DNA of 64,000 nt from the NCBI GenBank assembly GCA_946482285.1, contig CAMLQK010000002.1:124001-188000 (forward strand), given 5' to 3'. The translations under genes were made by a program, and so were the position numbers. The DNA comes from an uncultured Candidatus Saccharibacteria bacterium (lineage in GTDB: Bacteria > Patescibacteria > Saccharimonadia > Saccharimonadales > UBA4665). Below, one piece after another: positions 7,610 through 16,160 of this stretch (within the stretch, counting starts at the first letter, position 1; each line of letters starts with the position of its first letter). The notes beneath the pieces are model-generated. The model had not been told where the DNA came from and made no database searches. It worked only from the letters and a program-made list of their open reading frames with translations.

Positions 7610-8293
7610 ATGGCACGGTCGCATCATCATGTAAAACACGGCGGGCTCAGTACGTCTATCAACTCTGTCATCGGCAAAAAACCTGCCAACCCTGAACAGC
7701 CCAGCAAGGCATTAGGTATGCATCATTTATTCATACGGCGAGTTGTCGCCTCCAGCGAAATACAGGAGCGTATTACCGAAATGTGGGGAGGTATTATACC
7801 AATTGCGCCTCGCGGGCTGGGCTCGCTCGACGTAACCCCGTTTAACGAACTGCATAGCATTGCCTTGCCCACCAATACCACGGCAATGGTTATGAAAAAG
7901 CTTGTCCGCAGATATGGCACAGAAAAGGCGCTAGAAAGCGCAGCGTTTGACCTGTTGCCACCCACCGTACGGCAGCCAATAGTCGTAACCGCAGGCCGGC
8001 TAGCGCTAAACAGACATGGTAAGGGGTTGGGCCCAGAAGAGGTGCGAAAAGGAGTCCTCTTAGCAATACAAGCACCCGAGTTGGAACGAACCCAGTCGGA
8101 ACTCATTTGGTCACTACAACAAGCGAATCTTGACCCACAAGGCACGCTAAATAACCCATATATCAGCCTCGGCCACATTACGATTACAGCTGGCAGCAGC
8201 GAAGCTATTAACACCAGGCTCGCCAACATCCCCGCAGAAGGCTTGGAAATAGAGTTGGGGCCAGTAGAAGTGTACGCCAAACCCCATAGATAA
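7610..8293 (+). CDS. Hypothetical protein, possibly 2H-phosphoesterase-like
   Basis: A 227-residue protein starting MARSHHHVKHGG. The C-terminal half has a strand-rich NPYISLGHITITAGSS segment that resembles the second HxT motif of LigT-like 2H phosphoesterases. The matching first motif would be LHSIALP, which is imperfect. The assignment to that fold is therefore weak. The ATG at 7610 is preferred to a TTG six codons upstream because the -10 box sits 6 nt before it. No other function can be suggested. Confidence 0.6.
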   Translation: MARSHHHVKHGGLSTSINSVIGKKPANPEQPSKALGMHHLFIRRVVASSEIQERITEMWGGIIPIAPRGLGSLDVTPFNELHSIALPTNTTAMVMKKLVRRYGTEKALESAAFDLLPPTVRQPIVVTAGRLALNRHGKGLGPEEVRKGVLLAIQAPELERTQSELIWSLQQANLDPQGTLNNPYISLGHITITAGSSEAINTRLANIPAEGLEIELGPVEVYAKPHR

Positions 8294-8314
8294 CACTAAG
8301 GGTTCAGCCGCGAG

Positions 8315-8578
8315 CTAACGCTTGCGACGAAGTGCGAAGTAGCGAATACTGTTGCCAATGAATAGACCTATACCGAGCAAAAAGAGGACGGCCCCAATTG
8401 GCCTACCTACATTGCCAACGGCCGTCACGGCCCCACAGCCCGCACCTATAGTGCAAAAAGTCGTCGCCGTCCAATACTTAATCAAGAGCAGCAGGCCAAA
8501 GCCTACGACCACTAAGCCTAGTGACCATAAATAAAGTGCACGTGTTGAAAGCTTGGGTTTGGTTTTTTGCTGATTCAT
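8315..8578 (-). CDS. Small two-helix membrane protein
   Basis: An 87-residue protein with two hydrophobic segments (about residues 16-34 and 58-78) separated by a small loop containing two cysteines (TFCTIGAGCGAV). It ends in a basic tail RYFALRRKR, suggesting both ends are cytoplasmic. No family is recognised. On the minus strand TATACT (8585-8590) lies 6 nt before the ATG, a leaderless pattern. Confidence 0.65.
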   Translation of the reverse strand: MNQQKTKPKLSTRALYLWSLGLVVVGFGLLLLIKYWTATTFCTIGAGCGAVTAVGNVGRPIGAVLFLLGIGLFIGNSIRYFALRRKR

Positions 8579-8642
8579 TTGCTGAGTATACCAATAGCTG
8601 GCACGAAATTGGAATTAAATAAAACTCGGAAGTGAAAAGTAC

Positions 8643-8693
8643 CCGGCCAACAGTTGTGCATCCCGAATGGGGAGCAGAAAAACTGTTGGCCGG
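8643..8693 (-). other. GC-3 trailer hairpin
   Basis: CCGGCCAACAGTT (8643-8655) pairs perfectly with AACTGTTGGCCGG (8681-8693), with a small inner TGC...GCA/CCC-GGG stem. A second GC-rich hairpin (GGCG...CGCC, about 8710-8742) lies between it and the gene. Confidence 0.75.
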
Positions 8694-8756
8694 AGCACCT
8701 TTCGGATAGGTGGCGATTAGCCTACGCGCGTGCGGCTATCCGCCTAGTCGAGTTCG

Positions 8757-9176
8757 TCAGACCTTGATACCGAGACAGGCGATGACCCGAGAGCCGTGGA
8801 TGTCCGTGACCGCTCCGCAGATGTTGGTACCGCTGCGAACCCGCCTGTCAATCCGCCACGACTGCTTCTCGCCGTAGCCGACGTGGTAGAAGCCATCGCC
8901 CCAGATCTCCAGCTTGGTGTTAGGGAGACCGTGGTTGACCTCCACGGTACCGACCCACTCAGTGTGGTCACTGGGGTTCTTGTACCGGGTGTCAGCCACG
9001 ACACACACCTCGGACTCGAACAACATCCCCCCAAGGGGACCGTTGCACTTGCCGATGGTGTAGTGGGCGCTGGCCGGGGTTGCAGACGCGAGCACGGATG
9101 TCAGGGCGAGAGCGGCCGAAGCCACAGCACCACCGAGGATGGTTCGCAGCCGGCGCTGTCTGTTGCGCAATACCAT
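8757..9176 (-). CDS. GC-3: secreted protein of unknown function
   Basis: A 139-residue protein with a clear Sec signal peptide: basic RNRQRRLR, a hydrophobic core, and an AxA cleavage site (ATPASA-HYT). The mature part is about 100 residues with four cysteines (GKCNG, EVCVV, NICGA, ACLG), likely two disulfides, and ends in GIKV. It looks like small secreted proteins of Actinobacteria, but I cannot name a family. I prefer the ATG at 9176 because GGAG lies 8 nt before it; a GTG three codons earlier overlaps that site. Codon use is strongly GC-ending. Its leader contains several hairpins (9229-9243, 9282-9302). Confidence 0.75.
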   Translation of the reverse strand: MVLRNRQRRLRTILGGAVASAALALTSVLASATPASAHYTIGKCNGPLGGMLFESEVCVVADTRYKNPSDHTEWVGTVEVNHGLPNTKLEIWGDGFYHVGYGEKQSWRIDRRVRSGTNICGAVTDIHGSRVIACLGIKV

Positions 9177-9228
9177 TTCAGACACTCCATCTACCGTTGG
9201 CTCACAATGCGCGGATTTCGCCGCAAAG

Positions 9229-9302
9229 GCTCAACAACGTTGAGAACGGCTAGCTACCTCGAAACCCGAAGTAAATAGCCGCCCTCAATAGGAAGGGGCG
9301 CC
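9229..9302 (-). promoter_or_regulatory. GC-3 structured leader
   Basis: Two hairpins precede GC-3: CTCAA/TTGAG (9229-9243) and CGCCCT/GGGGCG (about 9283-9302). I could not find a convincing promoter; one must lie roughly at 9340-9390. Confidence 0.45.
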
Positions 9303-9389
9303 CAGAAATATCCGAAAAGGTGCAGCCCTACATATCTTCAGGCTGCCGGGATGTTACAATAGGCTCGTTCGCTTTACAAGCAGAAAAAT

Positions 9390-9419
9390 AAAAAAGACCT
9401 GCTAATACAGATCTTTTTT
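9390..9419. terminator. Intrinsic terminator
   Basis: AAAAAAGA..TG pairs with CA..TCTTTTTT, with A and T tracts on both sides. It follows the tRNA-Leu 3'-end duplicate on the minus strand. Confidence 0.65.
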
Positions 9420-9422
9420 ATT

Positions 9423-9444
9423 TGGTGGGCGAGGAGGGAATCGA
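9423..9444 (-). repeat. Duplicate of the tRNA-Leu 3' end
   Basis: Twenty-two bases are identical to 9547-9568, the CCA end, acceptor and T-arm of tRNA-Leu; the match then decays. The T-loop of this copy lacks one base and no acceptor partner exists, so it is not a functional tRNA. Like the intact gene, it is followed by a terminator. The arrangement looks like an attachment-site scar. Confidence 0.7.
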
Positions 9445-9514
9445 CCCTTGAAGACTGTCAGATTGCCGCTGGCAATCTTCCATAACTTTTCTCATCCCTC
9501 TAGCATAGACCATT

Positions 9515-9538
9515 GAAAAACCGCCTCTTTCGAGGCGG
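9515..9538 (-). terminator. Intrinsic terminator of tRNA-Leu
   Basis: Minus strand: CCGCCTC, loop GAAA, GAGGCGG, TTTTT, directly after the tRNA-Leu CCA end. Confidence 0.85.
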
Positions 9539-9549
9539 CCTTTCAATGG

Positions 9550-9633
9550 TGGGCGAGGAGGGAATCGAACCCTCACGAGATTGCTCTCACAGGATTTTGA
9601 GTCCAGCGCGTCTACCAATTCCGCCACCCGCCC
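9550..9633 (-). tRNA. tRNA-Leu (anticodon CAA)
   Basis: A class II tRNA on the minus strand. Acceptor GGGCGGG pairs with CTCGCCC, discriminator A, and CCA is encoded at 9547-9549. D-arm GGCGGAATTGGTAGACGC, anticodon loop CTCAAAA with anticodon CAA, long variable arm, and T-arm GAGGGTTCGATTCCCTC are all present. Confidence 0.93.
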
Positions 9634-9700
9634 AATTGGTAGTAACAGGGTTATTGTACTATACTTATAGGGATAACGCGAGCATAATCGTAATAATTTG

Positions 9701-11164
9701 ATGATAAACCCACTATTCGACGACGAAGACGAGCAGAAACCAGCAAAGCAGCACCCTAGCAAGGATGCAGGTTATGTTATGCCAAACCGACACGGGAAAA
9801 CAATCAAACCCCTCACGAGCAACCTCAAGGCAAGCCAGCACCAGCCAGCGCACCATAAGCCCAAAACGGAAAACCATACAGGTGCATCGCACACTGTCCG
9901 GCAAGCTGACGAAGATAAAACCACAAACCCAGCGGTAGACCTCATCCGCAAAAAACTGCAAACGCTGTACGCGGACGAACCTGACTCCGCCCAAGAAGTG
10001 CAATCGGCAGCAGCACAGCCGCTGCCAAACCGCTCAAAGCACCAGCAATTCATGTACGAGCTGAGTACGTCGGGCAAATCCCTCGCACAGATCCAAACTG
10101 AATGGCATAACTATTACATTAGTCTTCCGGACCATGAAAAGCATCAGGTGTGGCAGGAGTTCTATTCCAGCACCAACAAGCAGCAGCCCACGGCAATGCA
10201 CCTGGCAACGCCCGAAACCGCAGAGTCACAAGCCGCACCAAGCACGCACCCTAAGCCGACTATACCTCACAACCCGCTACTGCCAGGCGGCGAATCCGGT
10301 AGCATGGTAGCTGTTTCGGAACACATCACGCCTGCAAAGCCATCTCTGCCTGGCAAACTGGATAAGCAAAACGCCAAGGCCATAAAAGACAAGATCGTGC
10401 AGCGTATCGCCACTAACAGCCAAAAACAAGCAAAGGCCATGCAGCATATCAAGTCGCTGCTGTTCGGCCTCGGTGCTGGCGCTATTGTGCTGGTTATTGT
10501 ACTATTCGGTCTGTTTAACGAAATGGTTATTGCGCCGTTTATTAAGCCAAGCAGCCAGGCGAATGCCACACCGATTATCCTGAGCACTGATGGCGTCGCC
10601 CCCAGCTCCACTCCAGAGGTTATCATTCCTAAAATCAGCGTCCAGATCCCTGTAGATTACACCCTTACAAGCAACAGCGAAGAAGAAGTACAGAAAGGAC
10701 TAGAAACTGGGATCGTCCATTATCCAACCACCGTAAAACCGGGTGAAAAGGGCAACGCAGCATTCTTTGGCCACTCCAGCAACAATATCTTTAACCCAGG
10801 TAAATATAAATTTGCCTTCGTTTTGCTGCACGAGCTTGTACCGGGCGACATTTTTTATCTAACATACGAGGGTAAGGTGTACTCATATAAGGTATTCGAC
10901 AAAAAAATTGTCAGTCCAAATGAAGTAAGCGTTTTAAATAATGTTGAAGGCAAACAAGCCACTGCCGTACTTATTACCTGTGACCCGCCGGGCACGGCAC
11001 TGAACCGCTTGGTTGTATGGGGTGAGCAAATTAGCCCAGACCCAAGTGGTGCCACAGACCCTGCTCCTTCCACAGCAGTGCAGGGTGCAAAACAGCCAGA
11101 GGCCATCACCGGCAACGGCCCATCACTCTGGAAGCGCCTGACTAGCTGGATTACTGGCAACTAA
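9701..11164 (+). CDS. Membrane-anchored sortase-family protein
   Basis: A 487-residue protein: a long hydrophilic, Gln/His/Pro-rich cytoplasmic part (1 to about 250), one membrane segment (SLLFGLGAGAIVLVIVLFGL), then a C-terminal sortase domain. The catalytic residues are visible: His in FFGHSSNN (about 358), Cys in LITCDPPG (about 427) and Arg in LNRLVV (about 436). Sortases are transpeptidases that attach surface proteins to the cell wall or to each other. The long N-terminal tail is unusual for the family. No LPxTG-type substrate is encoded in this window. The ATG at 9701 is preferred over the TTG one codon earlier. Confidence 0.85.
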   Translation: MINPLFDDEDEQKPAKQHPSKDAGYVMPNRHGKTIKPLTSNLKASQHQPAHHKPKTENHTGASHTVRQADEDKTTNPAVDLIRKKLQTLYADEPDSAQEVQSAAAQPLPNRSKHQQFMYELSTSGKSLAQIQTEWHNYYISLPDHEKHQVWQEFYSSTNKQQPTAMHLATPETAESQAAPSTHPKPTIPHNPLLPGGESGSMVAVSEHITPAKPSLPGKLDKQNAKAIKDKIVQRIATNSQKQAKAMQHIKSLLFGLGAGAIVLVIVLFGLFNEMVIAPFIKPSSQANATPIILSTDGVAPSSTPEVIIPKISVQIPVDYTLTSNSEEEVQKGLETGIVHYPTTVKPGEKGNAAFFGHSSNNIFNPGKYKFAFVLLHELVPGDIFYLTYEGKVYSYKVFDKKIVSPNEVSVLNNVEGKQATAVLITCDPPGTALNRLVVWGEQISPDPSGATDPAPSTAVQGAKQPEAITGNGPSLWKRLTSWITGN

Positions 11165-11166
11165 GG

Positions 11167-11775
11167 TCAAAGGCCAGCTATAGCCTGTTTGACACACCGG
11201 ATTGCTTCACGTGTTTGCTGGCTGCTATCAGGCCGCGAATAGTCGAGTGTGTAGACAAAGGGTAGGGCACCAATCGCATCAATGTTAGCATCGTGTATCG
11301 CTTTTTGGGCTGTCAAACGCTGTAGTGCACTAAATTCATACGCATGTTTGTCGTCACGCAAATTGCGGACGATTGCTTCGTATGGCGGGTTGAGCCGAAC
11401 CCAAATCTCAGCTATGCCGGCTGCGCTGTCTACCGTCTGGAGGTCTTGCCGTACCACGGGATTCCCGAAGTCATTATCATAAGCAATGTTATAGCCGTCC
11501 CTGCGCAGCCACATTGACGCCTCCCGGGCAATCGGCAGCGCGTTTTCATCTATCGGCATCCCGTGTTGGTGCAGCAACGTACGAACTTTATCACCGCTGT
11601 GCCGCACTAGGGGAACTTCCTTACATAACACATCCAGAAACGTGCTCTTTCCCGAGCCAATCAAGCCAATAAGGCAAATGGCAAACTGAGGTTTTGAACG
11701 CTGCTCTGGACGCAGGTCAAGCTGACTGTAGTACTGTTGGGCGATCAGTAATTGCTCTGTTGTTAGCGCCCCCAT
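11167..11775 (-). CDS. P-loop kinase-like protein
   Basis: A 202-residue protein with a Walker A GLIGSGKST near residue 37 and a VRHSGDKVR strand-loop. The arrangement is that of small AAA_33/zeta-toxin/adenylylsulfate-kinase-like P-loop phosphotransferases. The second half has AEIWVRLNPP and Arg-containing lid-like helices (VRNLRDDKHAYEF). The substrate is unknown. It begins 4 nt after the stop of the PEGA-protein gene and is clearly co-transcribed with it. Confidence 0.7.
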   Translation of the reverse strand: MGALTTEQLLIAQQYYSQLDLRPEQRSKPQFAICLIGLIGSGKSTFLDVLCKEVPLVRHSGDKVRTLLHQHGMPIDENALPIAREASMWLRRDGYNIAYDNDFGNPVVRQDLQTVDSAAGIAEIWVRLNPPYEAIVRNLRDDKHAYEFSALQRLTAQKAIHDANIDAIGALPFVYTLDYSRPDSSQQTREAIRCVKQAIAGL

Positions 11776-11779
11776 AACA

Positions 11780-13276
11780 CTATTGGTCCTGAGCTGTACG
11801 CAGCGGCGTTTTTTGCAATGTCGCCGAGCCTTCGGCTGTCGCTGGGCTCAAACTATATACATTCTCATAGTCCCGATCGAAGAACGGCAAAAACGCAGCG
11901 TTTGTAGCATTCAACGTTTGCTGGTTAGAGCCGTCAAAGTCAAAAACGTGCAGCTTGCTGTCACTGGTGTATATCAGACGGTGCCCATCCATCCAGGTAG
12001 CATGTGTTTGTGGCGTATCGAGTGCATTTTTAGCAGCGTAGGTAAAACCTTTGTTGTTTTCAGCGTCGTATACCGAAAAATACACACCGTTTTCGGCCAT
12101 AATAAATCGGGCATTAGGCGAGAAGGCGATGTAATTAGCTCCGGCAGCCTTTAGTACGCGAACCGGTGCGATCACTTCGTCTTCTTTAAGCCGCTCAGCG
12201 GGATTTTTGTAAACATATACTTTGCCCTCAACGTCAGATCCCATGGCCACATACCAGTCACCTTCGTATTTTGTAAGGTTCACAAGATATTTGTTAGCAT
12301 GTGGAACAGTACGGACTGTTTGCGGATCGCCTTTGCCTTCACGAAGCTTAAATGCCACTTTTCCTTCTGGTGCGCCGTCTTGTGTAGCATATAGAATCAC
12401 GTCGTTGCCGTAGGTTTTAAAAGCAAGTACGTTCTGCTGGTAGGCTTTGGGAGTTGGAGCGTCGAGCGTGGCAGTACTGACCGTTTTCGTAGCCTGGTCA
12501 AGCATGTAGTATTTATCAAACTTCTGGTCTTGCAGTTCGACATACGTTGGGTTCATGCCCCACTTTTTGGTCAAGTTGACCGACTCCGAAGGGACTTCTC
12601 GGTCTAACAGCACATATTCGTATGTTGCAATGTTATCTTTTGTAAAGTTGTGGCGCAATACAACGTGGCGGTTGTTTGTCGACCACTGTACCAACTCCCA
12701 GCCTTGTGAAGCGTTGGCGTCAGCAGCTGTGTATGTTTCGGGGGGCAGTGAAATTGACCGTACACTCTGCGCCACCTGTTGTTGGTCGCTCAGGTCGTAC
12801 ATATCAAACTGTGCCGTATTAGCACCTTGTACAAGGAGCCACTTACGATCTGGGCTCTGCGTAACTAACGCTGGCTGTTTGTCATATTTTTTGACATTTG
12901 AGGCCTGTAATGAAGCAGGGAATAAGAACGGGTAATCAAAACGGTCGACACTGCCACCCTCCACTGTTACTGCACGCTTCCAGTTACGATAACCATCACG
13001 TTTAAGCTCGAATGTGTATTGTCCAGATGAGAGCAGCAAGCGCGTATTGGTATTGTCACGCTTTTGTCCATTCACATACACTTCTGCCGGATTAGGGGTA
13101 GACGACACGAATACCAGGCCGTTTTGGATAACGTTGCCCTTGCGGTCCACACCAAAACCATAGGCTTGGTATAGCAGAATAATAGTCGTTAAAATAAGTG
13201 CGATACCAATCAGGATATACCCTAAGATAATGCGGATATTGTGCGCTCGTTCTTTTTTGGGATCCAAGAAATCCAT
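11780..13276 (-). CDS. PEGA-domain membrane protein with a beta-propeller-like region
   Basis: A 498-residue protein. One membrane segment (about residues 15-40, IRIILGYILIGIALILTTIILLYQ) anchors it. A PEGA domain follows (FVSSTPNPAEVYVNGQ to LKRDGYRNWKR), a fold common in surface proteins. Residues 120-498 are repetitive beta-strand units with WD40-like endings (SPDRKWLLVQG, SPNARFIMAENG, WMDGHRLIYTSD, HVFDFDG), probably an external propeller. Function is unknown. TATAAT lies upstream of the ATG and AGGA is about 8 nt before it. Confidence 0.75.
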   Translation of the reverse strand: MDFLDPKKERAHNIRIILGYILIGIALILTTIILLYQAYGFGVDRKGNVIQNGLVFVSSTPNPAEVYVNGQKRDNTNTRLLLSSGQYTFELKRDGYRNWKRAVTVEGGSVDRFDYPFLFPASLQASNVKKYDKQPALVTQSPDRKWLLVQGANTAQFDMYDLSDQQQVAQSVRSISLPPETYTAADANASQGWELVQWSTNNRHVVLRHNFTKDNIATYEYVLLDREVPSESVNLTKKWGMNPTYVELQDQKFDKYYMLDQATKTVSTATLDAPTPKAYQQNVLAFKTYGNDVILYATQDGAPEGKVAFKLREGKGDPQTVRTVPHANKYLVNLTKYEGDWYVAMGSDVEGKVYVYKNPAERLKEDEVIAPVRVLKAAGANYIAFSPNARFIMAENGVYFSVYDAENNKGFTYAAKNALDTPQTHATWMDGHRLIYTSDSKLHVFDFDGSNQQTLNATNAAFLPFFDRDYENVYSLSPATAEGSATLQKTPLRTAQDQ

Positions 13277-13421
13277 GTGTGTTCCTAATTACGTGTAACT
13301 GTAAAGATTATAACCTGTCCCTTTATAGTATCAAATGAACACATTTTTTGGTTGCGTTCAAACGATTGGGGCGGTACTATAACTATAACGTACGCGTAAG
13401 AAACAAAAGGGTAACAACTTC

Positions 13422-14600
13422 GTGGGCAACAACATTATTGAAATTAACGGCAAGCGTTATGACGCTCAGAGTGGCACGCTTTTAGGGGATAGCAGCGTCA
13501 AAACAGCAACCAAACAGCATGTCGCACACCGCGGCAGGGTAATTGACGGCTTTGTAAAGCCAGGTGCTGCGATTACGGCATATAGTCCTTCGACTGCGCC
13601 AAAAACCGTCCCAAAACCGGTCACCCAGCGGCCAGTCAAGCGCGTTACCAGCCACCTAAAAGCCGGGCATCAGCCACAAAAAGCCAAAACCTTAATGCGC
13701 CATGTAGTCAGCAAGCCAACAGTACAAAAAAAACAGCCCATAAAAGTCCAGCAGCCATCAGAACTCGCGGCAGCTCCGGTTACACATATTGCGCCAAGCC
13801 ATAAAGTGGCTGCACATAATGTTAATGAGCGGCGTTTGGCACGGGCCCGCACCTACAACCAACACCGCACCATACAGCGTTTTACGACTACACAACAGAA
13901 TTATCCCGTGGCCCGTGGCATGCAAGCACAGCGCCAAAACCCGCAGGCTGCTCTGCCAGCATCCGAACTGGTGCACAATACCGCCGCGCCTAGTGGCCAT
14001 CAAACAACCCACCAGCCAGCGCACAATACCGGCAATAAAACACAGCCGCCACACAGTCAACACCACAAGAACCGCTCGTCTGACCTCTTTGAAGCTGCTA
14101 TGGCTAATGCGCGCAGCCATGAGCAACCAGCACATAAGCCAAAAAAGAAAGCCAGCCACAAAGTGCTAAACATTGCTGCCGGGCTTGCGGCGTTCGTGGC
14201 CCTGGCGGGCTTTGTGGCGTACACAAATATGTCCAATATTGAGGTGCGGATTGCTTCGATGCGCGCTGGCTTTACCGCCCAGCTGCCTGCATACAACCCA
14301 ACTGGATATGCGCTAGAGGGTGGGCCACAGGCACAGCGCGGCATGGTAACGCTCAAGTATCGATCTGGCGCCAACACATATACGCTACAGCAGCAATCAT
14401 CAGACTGGGATAGCCAAACCTTATCAGATAATATTGACGGCCAAGCTACCGAAAAAACCGAAACACTTAGCGCAGCAGGCCGGACTGTATACGTATACGG
14501 CGACAACGCCGCATGGGTAAACGGTGGTGTCCTGTACAGCATGAAGACTGCCGGCGACATCAGCAACCAAGAAATTCTAGCAATCGCCACCAGCATATAA
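13422..14600 (+). CDS. Membrane protein with DUF4367-like C-terminal domain
   Basis: A 392-residue protein with a GTG start after AAGGGT. Residues 1-240 are low-complexity, rich in Gln, His, Pro, Lys and Ala, and presumably unfolded in the cytoplasm. A membrane segment (about 250-268, IAAGLAAFVALAGFVAY) follows. The outer C-terminal 130 residues (MRAGFTAQLPAYNPTGYAL to EILAIATSI) have the layout of DUF4367, a domain of unknown function common in surface lipoproteins. The design parallels the sortase gene at 9701: disordered cytoplasmic arm, one helix, external domain. Confidence 0.7.
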   Translation: MGNNIIEINGKRYDAQSGTLLGDSSVKTATKQHVAHRGRVIDGFVKPGAAITAYSPSTAPKTVPKPVTQRPVKRVTSHLKAGHQPQKAKTLMRHVVSKPTVQKKQPIKVQQPSELAAAPVTHIAPSHKVAAHNVNERRLARARTYNQHRTIQRFTTTQQNYPVARGMQAQRQNPQAALPASELVHNTAAPSGHQTTHQPAHNTGNKTQPPHSQHHKNRSSDLFEAAMANARSHEQPAHKPKKKASHKVLNIAAGLAAFVALAGFVAYTNMSNIEVRIASMRAGFTAQLPAYNPTGYALEGGPQAQRGMVTLKYRSGANTYTLQQQSSDWDSQTLSDNIDGQATEKTETLSAAGRTVYVYGDNAAWVNGGVLYSMKTAGDISNQEILAIATSI

Positions 14601-14621
14601 ACTACTGGCCGGTCATTGCCT

Positions 14622-14650
14622 CCGCCTGTTTCCAAAACGGGCGGTTTTCT
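14622..14650 (+). terminator. Intrinsic terminator overlapping the gltX promoter
   Basis: CCGCCTGTTT pairs with AAACGGGCGG around a short loop, followed by TTTTCTTT. It ends the 13422 gene and covers the -35 region of gltX. Confidence 0.8.
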
Positions 14651-14651
14651 T

Positions 14652-14657
14652 TATAAT
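14652..14657 (+). promoter_or_regulatory. Leaderless-type -10 box of gltX
   Basis: TATAAT, then 8 nt to the ATG at 14666. The nearest -35 candidate is TTTCCA at 14629-14634. Confidence 0.55.
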
Positions 14658-14665
14658 AACTTCTT

Positions 14666-16090
14666 ATGAAACCTATCAGAACTCGTTTTGCGCCTAGCCC
14701 TACTGGCGCACTCCACATTGGAACCGTCCGCACAGCCTTGTTTGCGTGGCTGCTCGCACAAAAGAGTGGCCAATTTTTACTTCGTATCGAAGATACTGAC
14801 CAAAAGCGCGAAGTCGAAGGAGGCATCAACAATATCAAAGAAACGCTACAGTGGCTTGGCCTCACCTGGAACGAGGGCCCAGGCATCGGCGGCCCATACG
14901 CACCATACACCCAGTCGGAGCGCCTGGATATTTACAAAAAGTTTGCAGCCGAACTATACGAGCAAGGGCTCGCCTATGCCGACCCGTACACATCAACCGA
15001 AGTTGACGCGTTCAGAAAAGCCGCCCAAGCCGAGAAGCGGCCATTCTTATACCGTGATCACCGCCCATCGAATCCACCAGCATGGGATGGGTCCCAGCCA
15101 TTGCGTATTAAGCTAGATCCCAAGTCATATTCATGGGATGACGTCATCATGGGTACAATTACTATGGGCCCAGAAATGATTGACGATTTCATTATCATGA
15201 AATCTGATGGCTTCCCGACATATAACTTCTGTCATATTGTCGACGACCACCTTATGGGCATCACACACGTTTTGCGCAGCCAGGAGTTCTTATCCAGCAT
15301 TCCAAAATTCCTTGCAGCGCACGAAGTTCTTGGCTGGGAGCCACCACTTAACGCCACCACGCCACCAGTACTGGACGAAACAGGCAAGCGCAAACTCAGC
15401 AAGCGTTACGGCGCCAAGCCAATATTGGCTTATCGCGACGAGGGCTATTTGCCAGAGGCGCTTATTAATTTTATGGCAAGCCTGGGGTGGAATGACGGCA
15501 CCGAACAGGAAATTTTTAGCCGCGCAGAACTTATTGAAAAGTTCAGTTTGGAACGTGTACAAAAAAGTGGTGCCCGCTTTGACGACCAGCGACTTGATTG
15601 GATGAATGGTCACTACATCCGCAACTTATCCCTTGATGACCTATATGAACGTAGCCAGCCATTTTGGACTGAACAGGCGAATTCAGCAAGCAACGATTAC
15701 AAAAAAGCCGTGCTGGCATTGATACAGGAACGCCTAAAATACTTGGGTGAGATCCCGCAATTAACTGACTTCTTCTTTAGTGACCTCCCGGTCAATATGG
15801 AACTTATAGACAAAAATAAGCAGCTTAAAAAATTTGAACATGCTGCATTGAAAGAATTACTACAACAAGCGCGTACTGCCATAGCTGCCACCGACTTCTC
15901 GGTAGAAGCTCTTACCGATACACTTAATGCGCTACTCGAAACAACTGGCCAAAAGCCAGGGGTGTTGTTCAGTCTGGTCCGCATTGCCAGCACCCAAGCA
16001 CCGTCCAGCCCGGGGTTGGCAGACTCGCTGGCTGTGCTCGGTGCCGAAACTACACTACGTCGGATCGACCAAACAATCGACGCTTTGTAG
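14666..16090 (+). CDS. gltX: Glutamyl-tRNA synthetase
   Basis: A 474-residue class Ib aminoacyl-tRNA synthetase that charges tRNA-Glu, and probably tRNA-Gln as well if the organism uses the amidotransferase route, as is usual for such reduced genomes. The ATP-binding motifs are clear: RFAPSPTGALHIGTVRTAL (HIGH) at the N-terminus and KRKLSKRYG (KMSKS) near residue 247. LLRIEDTDQKR is also typical. Length is normal for the bacterial family. The gene is monocistronic and leaderless by its promoter position. Confidence 0.96.
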   Translation: MKPIRTRFAPSPTGALHIGTVRTALFAWLLAQKSGQFLLRIEDTDQKREVEGGINNIKETLQWLGLTWNEGPGIGGPYAPYTQSERLDIYKKFAAELYEQGLAYADPYTSTEVDAFRKAAQAEKRPFLYRDHRPSNPPAWDGSQPLRIKLDPKSYSWDDVIMGTITMGPEMIDDFIIMKSDGFPTYNFCHIVDDHLMGITHVLRSQEFLSSIPKFLAAHEVLGWEPPLNATTPPVLDETGKRKLSKRYGAKPILAYRDEGYLPEALINFMASLGWNDGTEQEIFSRAELIEKFSLERVQKSGARFDDQRLDWMNGHYIRNLSLDDLYERSQPFWTEQANSASNDYKKAVLALIQERLKYLGEIPQLTDFFFSDLPVNMELIDKNKQLKKFEHAALKELLQQARTAIAATDFSVEALTDTLNALLETTGQKPGVLFSLVRIASTQAPSSPGLADSLAVLGAETTLRRIDQTIDAL

Positions 16091-16118
16091 TTGCCAAACA
16101 ACCAGAAAATAGTATAGT
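16091..16118 (+). promoter_or_regulatory. Promoter of GC-4
   Basis: TTGCCA (16091-16096), 16-nt spacer, TATAGT (16113-16118). A short leader follows with a GCAG/CTGC hairpin (about 16131-16145). Confidence 0.6.
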
Positions 16119-16160
16119 TTAGTGGTCTCTAGCAGACATCCTGCGACGAAGGGGAATTCC

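Noticed and set aside
9418..9762. Minus-strand 114-codon frame through tRNA-Leu
   Set aside because: It merely reads through the tRNA gene, its terminator and the duplicated tRNA end.
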